A stretch of DNA of 64,000 nt from Paracoccus marcusii (GTDB taxonomy: Bacteria > Pseudomonadota > Alphaproteobacteria > Rhodobacterales > Rhodobacteraceae), in NCBI RefSeq assembly GCF_028621715.1, contig NZ_CP117466.1, positions 2,430,501-2,494,500 of the forward strand, read 5' to 3'. Position numbers and translations under genes: made by a program. Under the pieces are notes generated by a model that worked only from the letters and a program-made list of their open reading frames with translations, ran no database searches and had not been told where the DNA came from. Below, piece by piece: positions 7,688 through 15,874 of this stretch. Numbering within the stretch: the first letter of the stretch is position 1; each line of letters opens with the position of its first letter.

Positions 7688-8101
7688 ATGGCAGTGCAAA
7701 GCGGACGTGATCTGCTGATCAAGATGGACATGTCGGGCAACGGCACGTTCGAGACCGTGGCGGGCCTGCGTGCGACGCGCCTGTCCTTCAACGCCGACAC
7801 CGTCGACGTGACCAGCATGGACAGCGCCGGTGGCTGGCGCGAGCTGTTGGGCGGTGCCGGCGTGCGCAGCGCGTCGATCGCCGGATCCGGCGTGTTCCGC
7901 GACGCGGCCACCGACGGGCGCGCCCGCCAGGCGTTCTTTGACAGCGAAATCCCGTTGTTCCAGGTCATCATCCCTGATTTCGGCACCGTGGAGGGCCGGT
8001 TCCAGATCACCGGCCTGGAGTACGCGGGCAGCCACGACGGAGAGGCGACCTATGAGATGTCGCTGGCTTCGGCAGGGGCGCTGACCTTCGTGGCGCTGTG
8101 A
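7688..8101 (+). CDS. GTA gp9, major tail (tube) protein
   Basis: Tail tube subunit of the TP901-1 tail-tube family, 137 residues. The sequence is beta-rich: SGRDLLIKMDMSGNGTFETV, LRATRLSFNADTVDVTSMDS and a C-terminal half with GRFQITGLEYAGSHDGEATYEMS. These match the known start and end strands of GTA gp9. Many copies stack to make the short tail. It is translated just after gp8 and overlaps the next start (GTGATG), with a short, dense gap structure typical of a phage tail operon. Confidence 0.93.
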   Translation: MAVQSGRDLLIKMDMSGNGTFETVAGLRATRLSFNADTVDVTSMDSAGGWRELLGGAGVRSASIAGSGVFRDAATDGRARQAFFDSEIPLFQVIIPDFGTVEGRFQITGLEYAGSHDGEATYEMSLASAGALTFVAL

Positions 8102-8415
8102 TGGCCAACCCGATGCGCGGCGAGGTGTCGCTGATGCTGGATGGCCGGCCGCATGTCGCGCGCCTGACCCTGGGCGCCCTGGCCGAACTGGAGGCGCAGC
8201 TTGAGGCGGACGGGTTGACCGGGCTGGTCGCCCGTCTTGACGCCGGGCATTTCTACAGTCGCGAGATCTTGGCTGTGCTGGTGGCCGGGCTGCGCGGCGG
8301 GGGCTGGACGGGGCAGGCGGGTGATCTGACAGCGGTGCAGATCGACGGTGGTCCGCTGGAGGCCGCCCGCGTTGCCGCCCGCCTGCTGGCCCTGGCCTTT
8401 CGGGCGCCTGCATGA
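8101..8415 (+). CDS. GTA gp10, tail assembly chaperone-like protein
   Basis: A 104-residue protein of the GTA tail-assembly chaperone group. The N-terminus MANPMRGEVSLMLDGRPHVA, then LTLGALAELEAQL and a C-terminal helix, is the pattern of GTA gp10 (Phage_TAC_11). Such chaperones bind the tape measure protein before tube assembly. ATG at 8101 overlaps the last base of the gp9 stop; GTG at 8098 one codon earlier is an alternative. The end overlaps the next start by four bases. Confidence 0.85.
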   Translation: MANPMRGEVSLMLDGRPHVARLTLGALAELEAQLEADGLTGLVARLDAGHFYSREILAVLVAGLRGGGWTGQAGDLTAVQIDGGPLEAARVAARLLALAFRAPA

Positions 8416-8666
8416 ACGGGCGCGTCGGGGGGCTGGACTGGGCGGGCCTGATGAGGGCGGGCCTGCAGGGGCTGCGTCTGCATCCCGATCAGTTCTGGGC
8501 ACTGACCCCTGCCGAGTTGGGCCTGATGCTGGGAATGGGTCCGACGGCACCCCGCATGACCCGTGACCGGCTGGCCGATCTTGCAGCCCGATATCCCGAC
8601 GCGCCCGCACCGGCGGGCGTGGTCTTGGCTGAAACGACGGGGGATCATCAAGATGACCACACGTGA
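8412..8666 (+). CDS. GTA gp10.1, second tail assembly chaperone
   Basis: A small 84-residue protein in the gp10.1 slot. LDWAGLMRAGLQGLRLHPDQFW and LTPAELGLMLG are characteristic of the phage TAC_6 family: the end of a chaperone whose W-x-LTP-x-E motif is common in tail chaperones. It overlaps gp10 by four bases (ATGA) and also overlaps the start of gp11 by 14 bp. In lambdoid phages the two chaperone forms come from a frameshift; here they are separate coupled genes. Confidence 0.85.
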   Translation: MNGRVGGLDWAGLMRAGLQGLRLHPDQFWALTPAELGLMLGMGPTAPRMTRDRLADLAARYPDAPAPAGVVLAETTGDHQDDHT

Positions 8667-9297
8667 CGGGACCGGCACCGCGCTGGACCAACTGGACGAC
8701 GATCTGGGCCGCAATTCCCGCATGACGCAGGAGTTCCAGGCGGAACTGGGCAGATTGCGCCAGTCGATGATGTTCACCACGCGCGAGGTCGGTACCCTGT
8801 CCTCGGGGCTTGAGCGTGGCTTGGGCCGCGCCATCGACGGCTTGGTCCTGGACGGCGGCAAGCTGTCGGACGCGTTGAAATCGATTGGGCAGTCGCTGGC
8901 CGATACCGTCTATGGCATCGCCATGAAGCCCGTCGAGAACGCTTTGGCAGGGTCGATCGCGGGCGGCATCGGCGGGATGCTGGGCGGGGTGATGCCCTTT
9001 GCCAAGGGCGGGGCATTCGCCAACGGACGCACCATGGCCGGAGATGTCGTCTCCGGACCAACGGCATTTCCGATGCGCGGCGGTCAGGGGCTGATGGGCG
9101 AGGCCGGGCCCGAGGCGATCATGCCGCTGCGGCGCGGTCCCGATGGCAAGCTTGGCGTCGCCGCAGCCGGGGGTGGGGGATCGGTGAACGTGACGTTCAA
9201 CATCCAGACCCCCGACGTGGCCGGGTTCCAGCGCAGCCAGTCGCAGATCGCGGCGCAGATGTCGCGCGTGCTGGCCCGCGGCGAGCGAAACAGCTGA
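8653..9297 (+). CDS. GTA gp11, short tail tape measure protein
   Basis: Tape measure protein, 214 residues, which sets tail length and probably occupies the tube lumen. It has a charged N-terminal helix (about 1-60), an amphipathic helix LSDALKSIGQSLADTVYGIA (about 75-95), a glycine-rich hydrophobic stretch SIAGGIGGMLGGVMPFAKGG (about 100-120), and a C-terminal domain with GEAGPEAIMPLRRGPDGKLG, standard for phage tape measures. The unusually short length agrees with the short GTA tail. ATG at 8653 overlaps gp10.1; the longer upstream frame lacks family features. Confidence 0.88.
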   Translation: MTTRDGTGTALDQLDDDLGRNSRMTQEFQAELGRLRQSMMFTTREVGTLSSGLERGLGRAIDGLVLDGGKLSDALKSIGQSLADTVYGIAMKPVENALAGSIAGGIGGMLGGVMPFAKGGAFANGRTMAGDVVSGPTAFPMRGGQGLMGEAGPEAIMPLRRGPDGKLGVAAAGGGGSVNVTFNIQTPDVAGFQRSQSQIAAQMSRVLARGERNS

Positions 9298-9310
9298 GAG
9301 GAGGCAGAAG

Positions 9311-9943
9311 ATGGCGTTTCACGACGTAAGATTTCCGACGAACCTGTCCTTTGGCGCCATCGGCGGTCCCGAGCGGCGCACCGAGATCGTGGCGCTGGCC
9401 AGCGGGTTCGAGGAGCGCAACACCCCCTGGACGCATGCGCTTCGCCGCTTTGACGCGGGCATGGGCCTGAGGTCGTTGGACGACCTGTCGGAGGTCATCG
9501 CCTTTTTCGAGGCGCGTGCGGGGCAGCTGCACGGGTTTCGGTGGAAGGATTGGTCCGACTACAAGAGTTGTCTGCCGTCAGCGGCCCCGGCATTCGGCGA
9601 TCAGGTGATCGCGGTCGGGGACGGGCAAACGCGCGTCTTTCCGTTGTCGAAGGCCTATCGATCCGGTGCGACGGTCTATCGTCGGCCCGTGACCAAGCCG
9701 GTCCAGGGTTCCGTGCGCGCCGGGATCGGGGGTGCCGAGGTGTTCGTCGGCATCAACTATGTCGTGGACCATGTTGCCGGACGCATCATCTTTGACGAGG
9801 CCCCGGAGGCAGGCGCGGACATCTCTGCCGGGTTCGAATTCGACGTTCCGGTGCGCTTCGACACGGATCGGATCGCGGTATCCGTCGCGTCGTTCCAAGC
9901 CGGGCAGGTCCCCGACATTCCGGTCGTGGAGGTTCGGGTATGA
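9311..9943 (+). CDS. GTA gp12, distal tail protein (DUF2460)
   Basis: Distal tail protein of the DUF2460 family, 210 residues. The hallmark start FHDVRFPTNLSFGAIGGPER is followed by TEIVALASGFEERNTPW, the loop FFEARAGQLHGFRWKDWSDY, and strands leading to FDVPVRFDTDRIAVS. In the GTA particle this protein forms the ring joining tail tube to baseplate hub. GAGGAGGC ten bases ahead is the ribosome binding site. It overlaps gp13 by four bases (ATGA). Confidence 0.95.
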   Translation: MAFHDVRFPTNLSFGAIGGPERRTEIVALASGFEERNTPWTHALRRFDAGMGLRSLDDLSEVIAFFEARAGQLHGFRWKDWSDYKSCLPSAAPAFGDQVIAVGDGQTRVFPLSKAYRSGATVYRRPVTKPVQGSVRAGIGGAEVFVGINYVVDHVAGRIIFDEAPEAGADISAGFEFDVPVRFDTDRIAVSVASFQAGQVPDIPVVEVRV

Positions 9944-10773
9944 CGACGACGACAGTTGCACGGGCTTGGTCCGTGCGCCGAGCGGATGGTCTGACGCTTG
10001 GCTTTACCGATCATGACCAGCGGCTGGTCTTTGGCGGGGTGACCTTCCGCCCTGACCGCGGCCTGACCGCGCGGGCGCTGGTTCAGGGAACCGGACTGTC
10101 GGTCGACAACTCCGAGGCGGTCGGGGCGCTGAACGATGATGCGATCACCGAGCGCGACCTGATGGCCGGTCGGTGGGACCAGGCGGAACTGCGTATGTGG
10201 GAGGTCGACTGGGGCGATGTCGCCCGTCGCAAACTGGTGTTTCGCGGGTCTTTGGGCGAGGTCTCGCGTGCGAACGGGGCCTTCCGCGCCGAGCTTCGCG
10301 GCCTGTCAGACGCGCTGAACGCGCCGCAGGGGCGCGTCTATCATCCCCGGTGCAGCGCGCGCCTTGGCGATGGGGCGTGCAGGGTCGACCTGAGCGCGGA
10401 AAGTCTGAGCGTGCTGCGCCAGGTTCAGGTTATGGACGATGGACGCGTCTTCACGTTCACCGCATTTCCGGCCTTTGACGCGGCGTGGTTCGATCATGGG
10501 CGGCTGGAGGTTCTGTCCGGAGCAGCGCAAGGTCTGCATGGTGCGATCAAGAACGACACTGCACGCCCCGGTGGCCAGAGGATTATCGAGCTGTGGTCCA
10601 GTCTGGGCATTCTGCCCGCCACCGGCGACCAGATCCGACTGACGGCAGGATGCGACAAGGCTGCGGATACGTGTCGGCTGAAGTTTCGCAATCATCTGAA
10701 CTTTCGCGGGTTTCCTCATCTGCCGTCCGAGGATTGGCTGATGGCGCCTCAGGCAGGACGCCGGAATGGATAG
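9940..10773 (+). CDS. GTA gp13, hub protein (DUF2163) with four-Cys cluster
   Basis: Baseplate hub protein, 277 residues, DUF2163/BR0599 family. It starts with the conserved VARAWSVRRADGLTLGFTDHD. The C-terminal half has four cysteines at 138, 147, 238 and 245 (PRCSARLGDGACR and AGCDKAADTCRLKF). In phage lambda the related tail-tip protein gpL binds a [4Fe-4S] cluster through such cysteines, and these four probably do the same here; that is inference from family. It overlaps gp12 by four bases and gp14 by eight. Confidence 0.93.
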   Translation: MTTTTVARAWSVRRADGLTLGFTDHDQRLVFGGVTFRPDRGLTARALVQGTGLSVDNSEAVGALNDDAITERDLMAGRWDQAELRMWEVDWGDVARRKLVFRGSLGEVSRANGAFRAELRGLSDALNAPQGRVYHPRCSARLGDGACRVDLSAESLSVLRQVQVMDDGRVFTFTAFPAFDAAWFDHGRLEVLSGAAQGLHGAIKNDTARPGGQRIIELWSSLGILPATGDQIRLTAGCDKAADTCRLKFRNHLNFRGFPHLPSEDWLMAPQAGRRNG

Positions 10774-11191
10774 CCCGGTCGTCGATGCCGCCCGGGTGTG
10801 GCTGGGCACGCCTTATGTCCATCAGGCCAGCGTCCGGGGCTGTGGTGCCGATTGCCTCGGGCTGATCCGCGGCGTCTGGCGCGACCTGTATGGGGCGGAG
10901 CCCGAGGCGCCTCCGGCCTATACCGCCGATTGGGCCGAATGCGGCAGCATCGAAGTGCTGCTGTCCGCGGCCATGCGGCACCTGCGTCCGGTCGATGATG
11001 CGGACTGGCAGCCTGGGCAGGTGCTGTTGTTTCGGATGCGGCAGGGCGCCATCGCCAAGCACTTGGGCATCCTGTCGGCCGCGGGCGATGCCCCGCGGTT
11101 TCTACATGCCTATACCGGCCACGGTGTCATCGACAGTCCGCTGACCCCTCCGTGGCAATCCAGGATCGTGGCGCGGTTCCGCTTTCCCTGA
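10766..11191 (+). CDS. GTA gp14, NlpC/P60 cell-wall peptidase
   Basis: A 141-residue tail-associated peptidase of the NlpC/P60 clan, likely cutting peptidoglycan so DNA can enter the recipient. The catalytic triad is visible: Cys30 in GADCLGLIRG, His99 in IAKHLGIL, and His114 in FLHAYTGHG as the third residue. The opening VVDAARVWLGTPYVHQASVRG is standard for phage cell-wall peptidases. No signal peptide is present, as expected for a particle component. It overlaps gp13 by eight bases and precedes gp15 by 24 bp. Confidence 0.94.
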   Translation: MDSPVVDAARVWLGTPYVHQASVRGCGADCLGLIRGVWRDLYGAEPEAPPAYTADWAECGSIEVLLSAAMRHLRPVDDADWQPGQVLLFRMRQGAIAKHLGILSAAGDAPRFLHAYTGHGVIDSPLTPPWQSRIVARFRFP

Positions 11192-11215
11192 CCAATTCGA
11201 ACGAAGGAGGCCCTT

Positions 11216-14200
11216 ATGGCCACGATTGTCCTGTCTGCCGTGGGTGCGTCGCTTGGCGGAGGTTTCGGGGGGGCGGTCCTTGGGCTGTCGGGTGCCGTTC
11301 TGGGCCGTGCAGCAGGAGCCGTCCTGGGTCGTGCCATCGATCAGCGCCTGCTGGGCGGTGGGGCGAAGGCCGTCGAGACGGGCCGGATCGACCGCCTTCG
11401 CATCCAGACAGCCGGAGAGGGCATGGCCATCCCCCGGATCTGGGGACAAATGCGCCTGCCTGGGCATGTCATCTGGGCATCCGACCTTGAAGAGGTCACG
11501 CGGTCCGAGAATGCGAGTGGTGGAAAGGGCGCGCCCAGCACCCAGGTGACCCAGATCAGCTATCGTCTGTCTGTCGCATTGGCGTTGGCCGAAGGTCCGA
11601 TCCTGTCAGTGGGCCGGGTCTGGGCCGATGGCGAGGAGATTGCACAGGCGGATCTGAACATGCGGATCTATCGTGGTGGCGAGGCGCAGATGCCGGACCC
11701 CGTGATCGCCGCCATCGAAGGCGACGCGGCCCCCGCCTATCGCGGGACGGCCTATGTCGTATTGGAGAACCTGAGCCTGGAGCGGTGGGGCAACCGCATG
11801 CCGCAACTGAGCTTTGAGGTGACATGCCCGGCGCGTGACGGCAGCGGCCTGTCGCGCGACGTCCGAGCCGTCGCCCTGATCCCCGGCACGGGGGAGTATT
11901 CGCTGGCCACGACGCCGGTTACCGAAAGTGGTGACCTGGGCGAAAGCCGCAGCTTCAACACGAACACGCCGATGGGCGGGACCGACTTTCGTGCATCGCT
12001 GGATGTCCTGGGGCGCGAACTGCCGAATGTGGGTTCGGTTTCGTTGATCGTGTCCTGGTTCGGCAGCGATCTGCGCATCGGTCAGTGCCGTGTGCAGCCC
12101 AAGGTCGAATACCGTCAGGTCGACGGGGCGGAGATGCCGTGGCGCGCGGGTGGCATCGGCCGTGCGGACGCGGCCGAGGTCGCGCGCAAGGATGGACGTC
12201 CGATCTATGGCGGCACGCCGTCTGACCGCTCGGTGATCGAGGGGCTCAGGGCGCTGTCGGCGTCGGGGCGCAAGGCGATCTTCTATCCGTTCATCCTGAT
12301 GGAGCAACTGGGCGGCAATGGATTGACCGACCCTTACGGCGCGACCGAACAGCCTGCCATGCCCTGGCGCGGCCGCATCACGACCAGCGTCGCCCCCGGC
12401 CGGACCGACACCACCGACGGCACGTTGGCCGCCGTCGATCAGGTGGCCGCGTTCTTCGGATCGGCTGCTCCGACCGATTTCGCGCGCATCGGTGAGACCG
12501 TCACCTATTCCGGTCCGGCCGAATGGTCGTACCGGCGGTTCATTCTGCACTATGCTCATGTCTGCGCGGCGGCGGGCGGTATCGATGCCTTTCTGATCGG
12601 GTCCGAGATGGTCGCGATGACCCAGATTCGCGGTCCGGGAAACACCTATCCCGCCGTTGCGGCCCTGCGCCGCCTGGCTGCAGATGTCCGCGGCATTCTT
12701 GGGCCGAACGTCAAGATCGGCTATGCCAGTGACTGGTCGGAATATTTTGGCCATCACCCCGGAAATGGAGAGCTGTTCTTTCATCTGGACCCGCTGTGGG
12801 CAGACCCGAACATCGATTTCATCGGCATCGACAACTATATGCCGCTGTCCGACTGGCGCGATGGCGACGACCATCTGGATGCGTCCTGGGGTCGGATCGA
12901 CAATATCGACTATTTGCGCGCCAATGTCGCGGGAGGAGAGGGGTACGATTGGTTCTATGCCAGCGACGCCGACCGTCTGACACAGAACCGTACGCCTATC
13001 ACGGACGGTGCCTATGACGAGGCCTGGGTCTGGCGTTACAAGGACCTGACGGGCTGGTGGCAGAACCTGCACTACAACCGCCCCGGTGGTGTGCGGCAAA
13101 GAGAAGCGACCGCATGGGTGCCCGGGTCGAAGCCGATCTGGTTCACCGAGTTCGGCTGCGCCGCCCTGGACAAGGCGACGAACCAGCCGAACAAGTTCCT
13201 GGACGCGATGTCGTCCGAGAGCATGCTGCCGCATTTCTCCAACGGTACGCGGAACGATGCGATCCAGGCCGCCTATGTCGAGGCGACGATGGCGCATTGG
13301 CGCGACCCGGCCAACAACCCGGTCAATGCCGATGGCATGCGGATGCTGGACGTGGACCGCGCGCATGTCTGGTGCTGGGACGCGCGGCCCTATCCGGCCT
13401 TTCCGGGGCGCGGCGATCTGTGGTCGGACGGTCCTGCGTGGGATCGCGGACACTGGCTGAACGGGCGTGCGGGCGCTGTCACGCTTCGCGCCGTGGTCAC
13501 GGACATCTGCAAGGGTGCGGGTGTAAGCGCCGTCGATATGTCAGGAATATCAGGCGTGGTGCGGGGCTATGCCCTGCAGGGTTCCGAATCCGGGCGGGCG
13601 GCATTGCAGCCCCTGATGCTGGCACATGGGTTTGACGCGGTAGAGCGCGACGGCGTGCTGAAGTTCGTCTCGCGTGACGGACTGGCACGCGCGCAGATCG
13701 GACCCGATGACCTGGCCATCACCGGCGACGTGACCGGGTTCGAGACCGTCCGTCAGATGGAATCCGCGAACATCGATCAGCTGCGCCTGAGCCATGTCGC
13801 GGCAGGGGGCGACTATGCGGTCGCGACGGCCGAGGCCAGCCTGACGGATATCGACCGTCGCGCCGTGTCCGAAAGCGAACTTGCCATGGTGCTGACCCGC
13901 CCGGAAGGGCGCGCCATCACCGACCGCTGGATCGCCGAGGCCGAGGTGGCGCGCGATACGGCACGGTTCGCGCTTTCGCCATCACGTGCGGATCTTGGCC
14001 CTGGCGACGTTGTCGTGACGCATATGCCGGGGCAGGAGAGCCGCCGCTGGCGGATCGACCGGGTCGAGCGGGCGGGAGCCATCACGGTCGATGCCGTCAG
14101 GGTCGATCCCGGCCTCTACACGCCGCGTCTGGCACATCAGGATCAGGGCGGTATCGGCCGGTATCTGCCGCCGATGCCCGTGTTCCCGGTGTTCATGGAC

Positions 14201-15097
14201 CTGCCCCTGCTGCGGGGCGACGAGGTTCCGCATGCCCCGTGGCTGGCGGTCGCGGCCCATCCCTGGCCGGGATCGGTCGCGGTCTATGGCTCCGCCGAGG
14301 CCGAGGGCGGGTTCGACCTGAACCTGATGCTTCAGCGCCGTGCCCTGATCGGTCGGACGCTGACGCCATTGGGGCGTGCAAGCCCGGGTCTGATCGACCG
14401 GGGCGAACCGCTGCGTCTGCGGATGCTTCGCGATCCGTTGCGGTCCGTGAACGAACGCGCGTTGCTGTCGGGTGCGAACGCGATGGCGATCGGGGACGGC
14501 AGCCTGATCCGATGGGAGATCATCCAGTTCGCGAACGCAGAGCTGGTGGCGCCGGACACCTGGCAGATCAGCCGCCGCCTGCGTGGGCAGGCCGGCACGG
14601 ATGCGATCATGCCGGATGTCTGGCCCGCTGGCAGTCTGGTCGTGCTGCTGGATGGCGGCCCGCGCCAGGTCGACCTGCCACCCTCCACTCGCGGCCAGGA
14701 GCGGTTCTGGCGGGTGGGTCCGGCCCTGCGGGCGCCGGACGACGCCAGCTACCGCAGCCGTACGACGGTCGCGCCGGGGATCGGGCTGCGGCCCTATGCG
14801 CCCTGCCACCTGCGCAAGCAGGACAATGACATCACCTGGATCAGGCGCAGCCGGATCGAGGGTGATGGCTGGGACGGCGCCGACGTTCCGCTTGGCGAGG
14901 AATCGGAACGCTACCTGCTGCGCCTGATCCAGGCGGGACAAGTCGTCGCCGAGGCGCAGACGCAGACCCCGTCATGGACCATCCCCGCGGCGGTCCGCGA
15001 CCAGTTGCAGCCCGGACAGGTCACGATCGAGGTGGCTCAATTGTCGCAGACCTTCGGGCGCGGCCCCTTTGCAAGGAGAGACTTCAATGCCCAGTGA
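11216..15097 (+). CDS. GTA gp15, large baseplate 'megatron' / host-contact protein
   Basis: A 1293-residue protein that forms the bottom of the baseplate and contacts the recipient. The N-terminal 60 residues are Gly/Ala-rich and hydrophobic. A TIM-barrel-like GTA domain lies at about 430-730, with FLIGSEMVAMTQIRG, DFIGIDNYMPLSDWRDG and FTEFGCAALDKATNQPNKF, resembling glycosidase signatures. A phage-tail_3-type region (about 790-960) and beta-rich C-terminal domains with the YRSRTTVAPGIG segment follow. ATG at 11216 follows AAGGAGG (11202-11208). The frame is unbroken, and with the rest suggests a functional GTA. The C-terminus overlaps the next gene by 11 bp. Confidence 0.95.
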   Translation: MATIVLSAVGASLGGGFGGAVLGLSGAVLGRAAGAVLGRAIDQRLLGGGAKAVETGRIDRLRIQTAGEGMAIPRIWGQMRLPGHVIWASDLEEVTRSENASGGKGAPSTQVTQISYRLSVALALAEGPILSVGRVWADGEEIAQADLNMRIYRGGEAQMPDPVIAAIEGDAAPAYRGTAYVVLENLSLERWGNRMPQLSFEVTCPARDGSGLSRDVRAVALIPGTGEYSLATTPVTESGDLGESRSFNTNTPMGGTDFRASLDVLGRELPNVGSVSLIVSWFGSDLRIGQCRVQPKVEYRQVDGAEMPWRAGGIGRADAAEVARKDGRPIYGGTPSDRSVIEGLRALSASGRKAIFYPFILMEQLGGNGLTDPYGATEQPAMPWRGRITTSVAPGRTDTTDGTLAAVDQVAAFFGSAAPTDFARIGETVTYSGPAEWSYRRFILHYAHVCAAAGGIDAFLIGSEMVAMTQIRGPGNTYPAVAALRRLAADVRGILGPNVKIGYASDWSEYFGHHPGNGELFFHLDPLWADPNIDFIGIDNYMPLSDWRDGDDHLDASWGRIDNIDYLRANVAGGEGYDWFYASDADRLTQNRTPITDGAYDEAWVWRYKDLTGWWQNLHYNRPGGVRQREATAWVPGSKPIWFTEFGCAALDKATNQPNKFLDAMSSESMLPHFSNGTRNDAIQAAYVEATMAHWRDPANNPVNADGMRMLDVDRAHVWCWDARPYPAFPGRGDLWSDGPAWDRGHWLNGRAGAVTLRAVVTDICKGAGVSAVDMSGISGVVRGYALQGSESGRAALQPLMLAHGFDAVERDGVLKFVSRDGLARAQIGPDDLAITGDVTGFETVRQMESANIDQLRLSHVAAGGDYAVATAEASLTDIDRRAVSESELAMVLTRPEGRAITDRWIAEAEVARDTARFALSPSRADLGPGDVVVTHMPGQESRRWRIDRVERAGAITVDAVRVDPGLYTPRLAHQDQGGIGRYLPPMPVFPVFMDLPLLRGDEVPHAPWLAVAAHPWPGSVAVYGSAEAEGGFDLNLMLQRRALIGRTLTPLGRASPGLIDRGEPLRLRMLRDPLRSVNERALLSGANAMAIGDGSLIRWEIIQFANAELVAPDTWQISRRLRGQAGTDAIMPDVWPAGSLVVLLDGGPRQVDLPPSTRGQERFWRVGPALRAPDDASYRSRTTVAPGIGLRPYAPCHLRKQDNDITWIRRSRIEGDGWDGADVPLGEESERYLLRLIQAGQVVAEAQTQTPSWTIPAAVRDQLQPGQVTIEVAQLSQTFGRGPFARRDFNAQ

Positions 15098-15797
15098 AAC
15101 CGCGCGCCTTCAGATGGCCCTGTTGCAGCCCGCGCAGGCCCAGAAGCACGTCACCGTCAACGAGGCGCTGATGCGGCTGGACGGCATGGTGAACCTTGTA
15201 TTGCAGAGCGTGTCGACGCAGACGCCCCCGGCAACAGTTCTGGATGGCCAGTGCTGGGGCGTTCCCGCGGCGCCCACGGGGGCATGGGTGGGGCAGACGG
15301 GGCGCATCGCCGTCGGATCGAACGGCGGGTGGGTCTTTCTGCCGCCGTCCCGCGGCATGCGCGCGTTCGTCGCCGACAGGGGGGTGGAGGCCATTCATGA
15401 CGGCACTGCCTGGATCGTCGGCGCGATGAGCATGGGAAGCCGCGGGTCGGGCCTGGTCACCGGGATGGCCGAGGGCGAGGTCATCTTGGGCACGGGCAGC
15501 AGCACGGTGACCGGGGTCTTCATCCCGGCGGGTGCGCTGGTGATCGGAGCTGTCGGGCGGGTTACGGCCACTCTGACCGGTTCGCTGACCGGCTGGCGTC
15601 TTGGTACGGCGGGGGCGTTGAACCGCTTCGGTCAGGGCCTTGGCAAGCAGCAGGATTCATGGGCAAGGGGGATGCTTGGTTCGCCCATGGCCTATTACCA
15701 GGCCGATCCGCTGATCGTCACGGCCGAGGGCGGCACGTTCACGGGCGGGCGCATCTCTCTGGCGGTGCATTGGCTGGAAATGCGGCTACCGAACTGA
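15087..15797 (+). CDS. DUF2793 protein, putative tail fibre/adhesin at GTA 3' end
   Basis: A 236-residue DUF2793 protein. The N-terminal part carries the family signature RLQMALLQPAQAQKHVTVNEAL, then LDGMVNLVLQSV, SPP-type strands with PTGAWVGQTGRIAV, and NGGWVFLPPSRGMRAFV. The C-terminal half (about 115-236) looks like a beta-barrel lectin-type domain with WRLGTAGALNRFGQGLG and YYQADPLIVTAEGGTFTGGRI. Proteins of this kind act as GTA or prophage fibres; that role is inferred. ATG at 15087 follows AAGGAG (15073-15078) and overlaps gp15 by 11 bp, so it belongs to the GTA operon. Confidence 0.85.
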   Translation: MPSETARLQMALLQPAQAQKHVTVNEALMRLDGMVNLVLQSVSTQTPPATVLDGQCWGVPAAPTGAWVGQTGRIAVGSNGGWVFLPPSRGMRAFVADRGVEAIHDGTAWIVGAMSMGSRGSGLVTGMAEGEVILGTGSSTVTGVFIPAGALVIGAVGRVTATLTGSLTGWRLGTAGALNRFGQGLGKQQDSWARGMLGSPMAYYQADPLIVTAEGGTFTGGRISLAVHWLEMRLPN

Positions 15798-15804
15798 TCG
15801 ACCG

Positions 15805-15870
15805 GGCCCGCCCGTCTTTTCCCGGACCGCATTCTGTCCTATGTAGGAGGTTAGACAGACCGGGCGGGCC
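15805..15870 (+). repeat. Nested inverted repeats before cysE
   Basis: GGCCCGCCCG (15805-15814) pairs with CGGGCGGGCC (15861-15870). Inside it TCTGTC (15833-15838) pairs with GACAGA (15854-15859). The only good ribosome binding site, AGGAGG at 15845-15850, lies in the inner loop, 24 bases before the cysE ATG. Possibly a structured cysE leader. Confidence 0.5.
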
Positions 15871-15874
15871 TAAG

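Noticed and set aside
1110..15797. Ordinary temperate prophage instead of a GTA.
   Set aside because: No integrase, repressor, replication or lysis genes and no attachment repeats were seen; gene order and the short tape measure match RcGTA, and cysE follows as in Rhodobacter.
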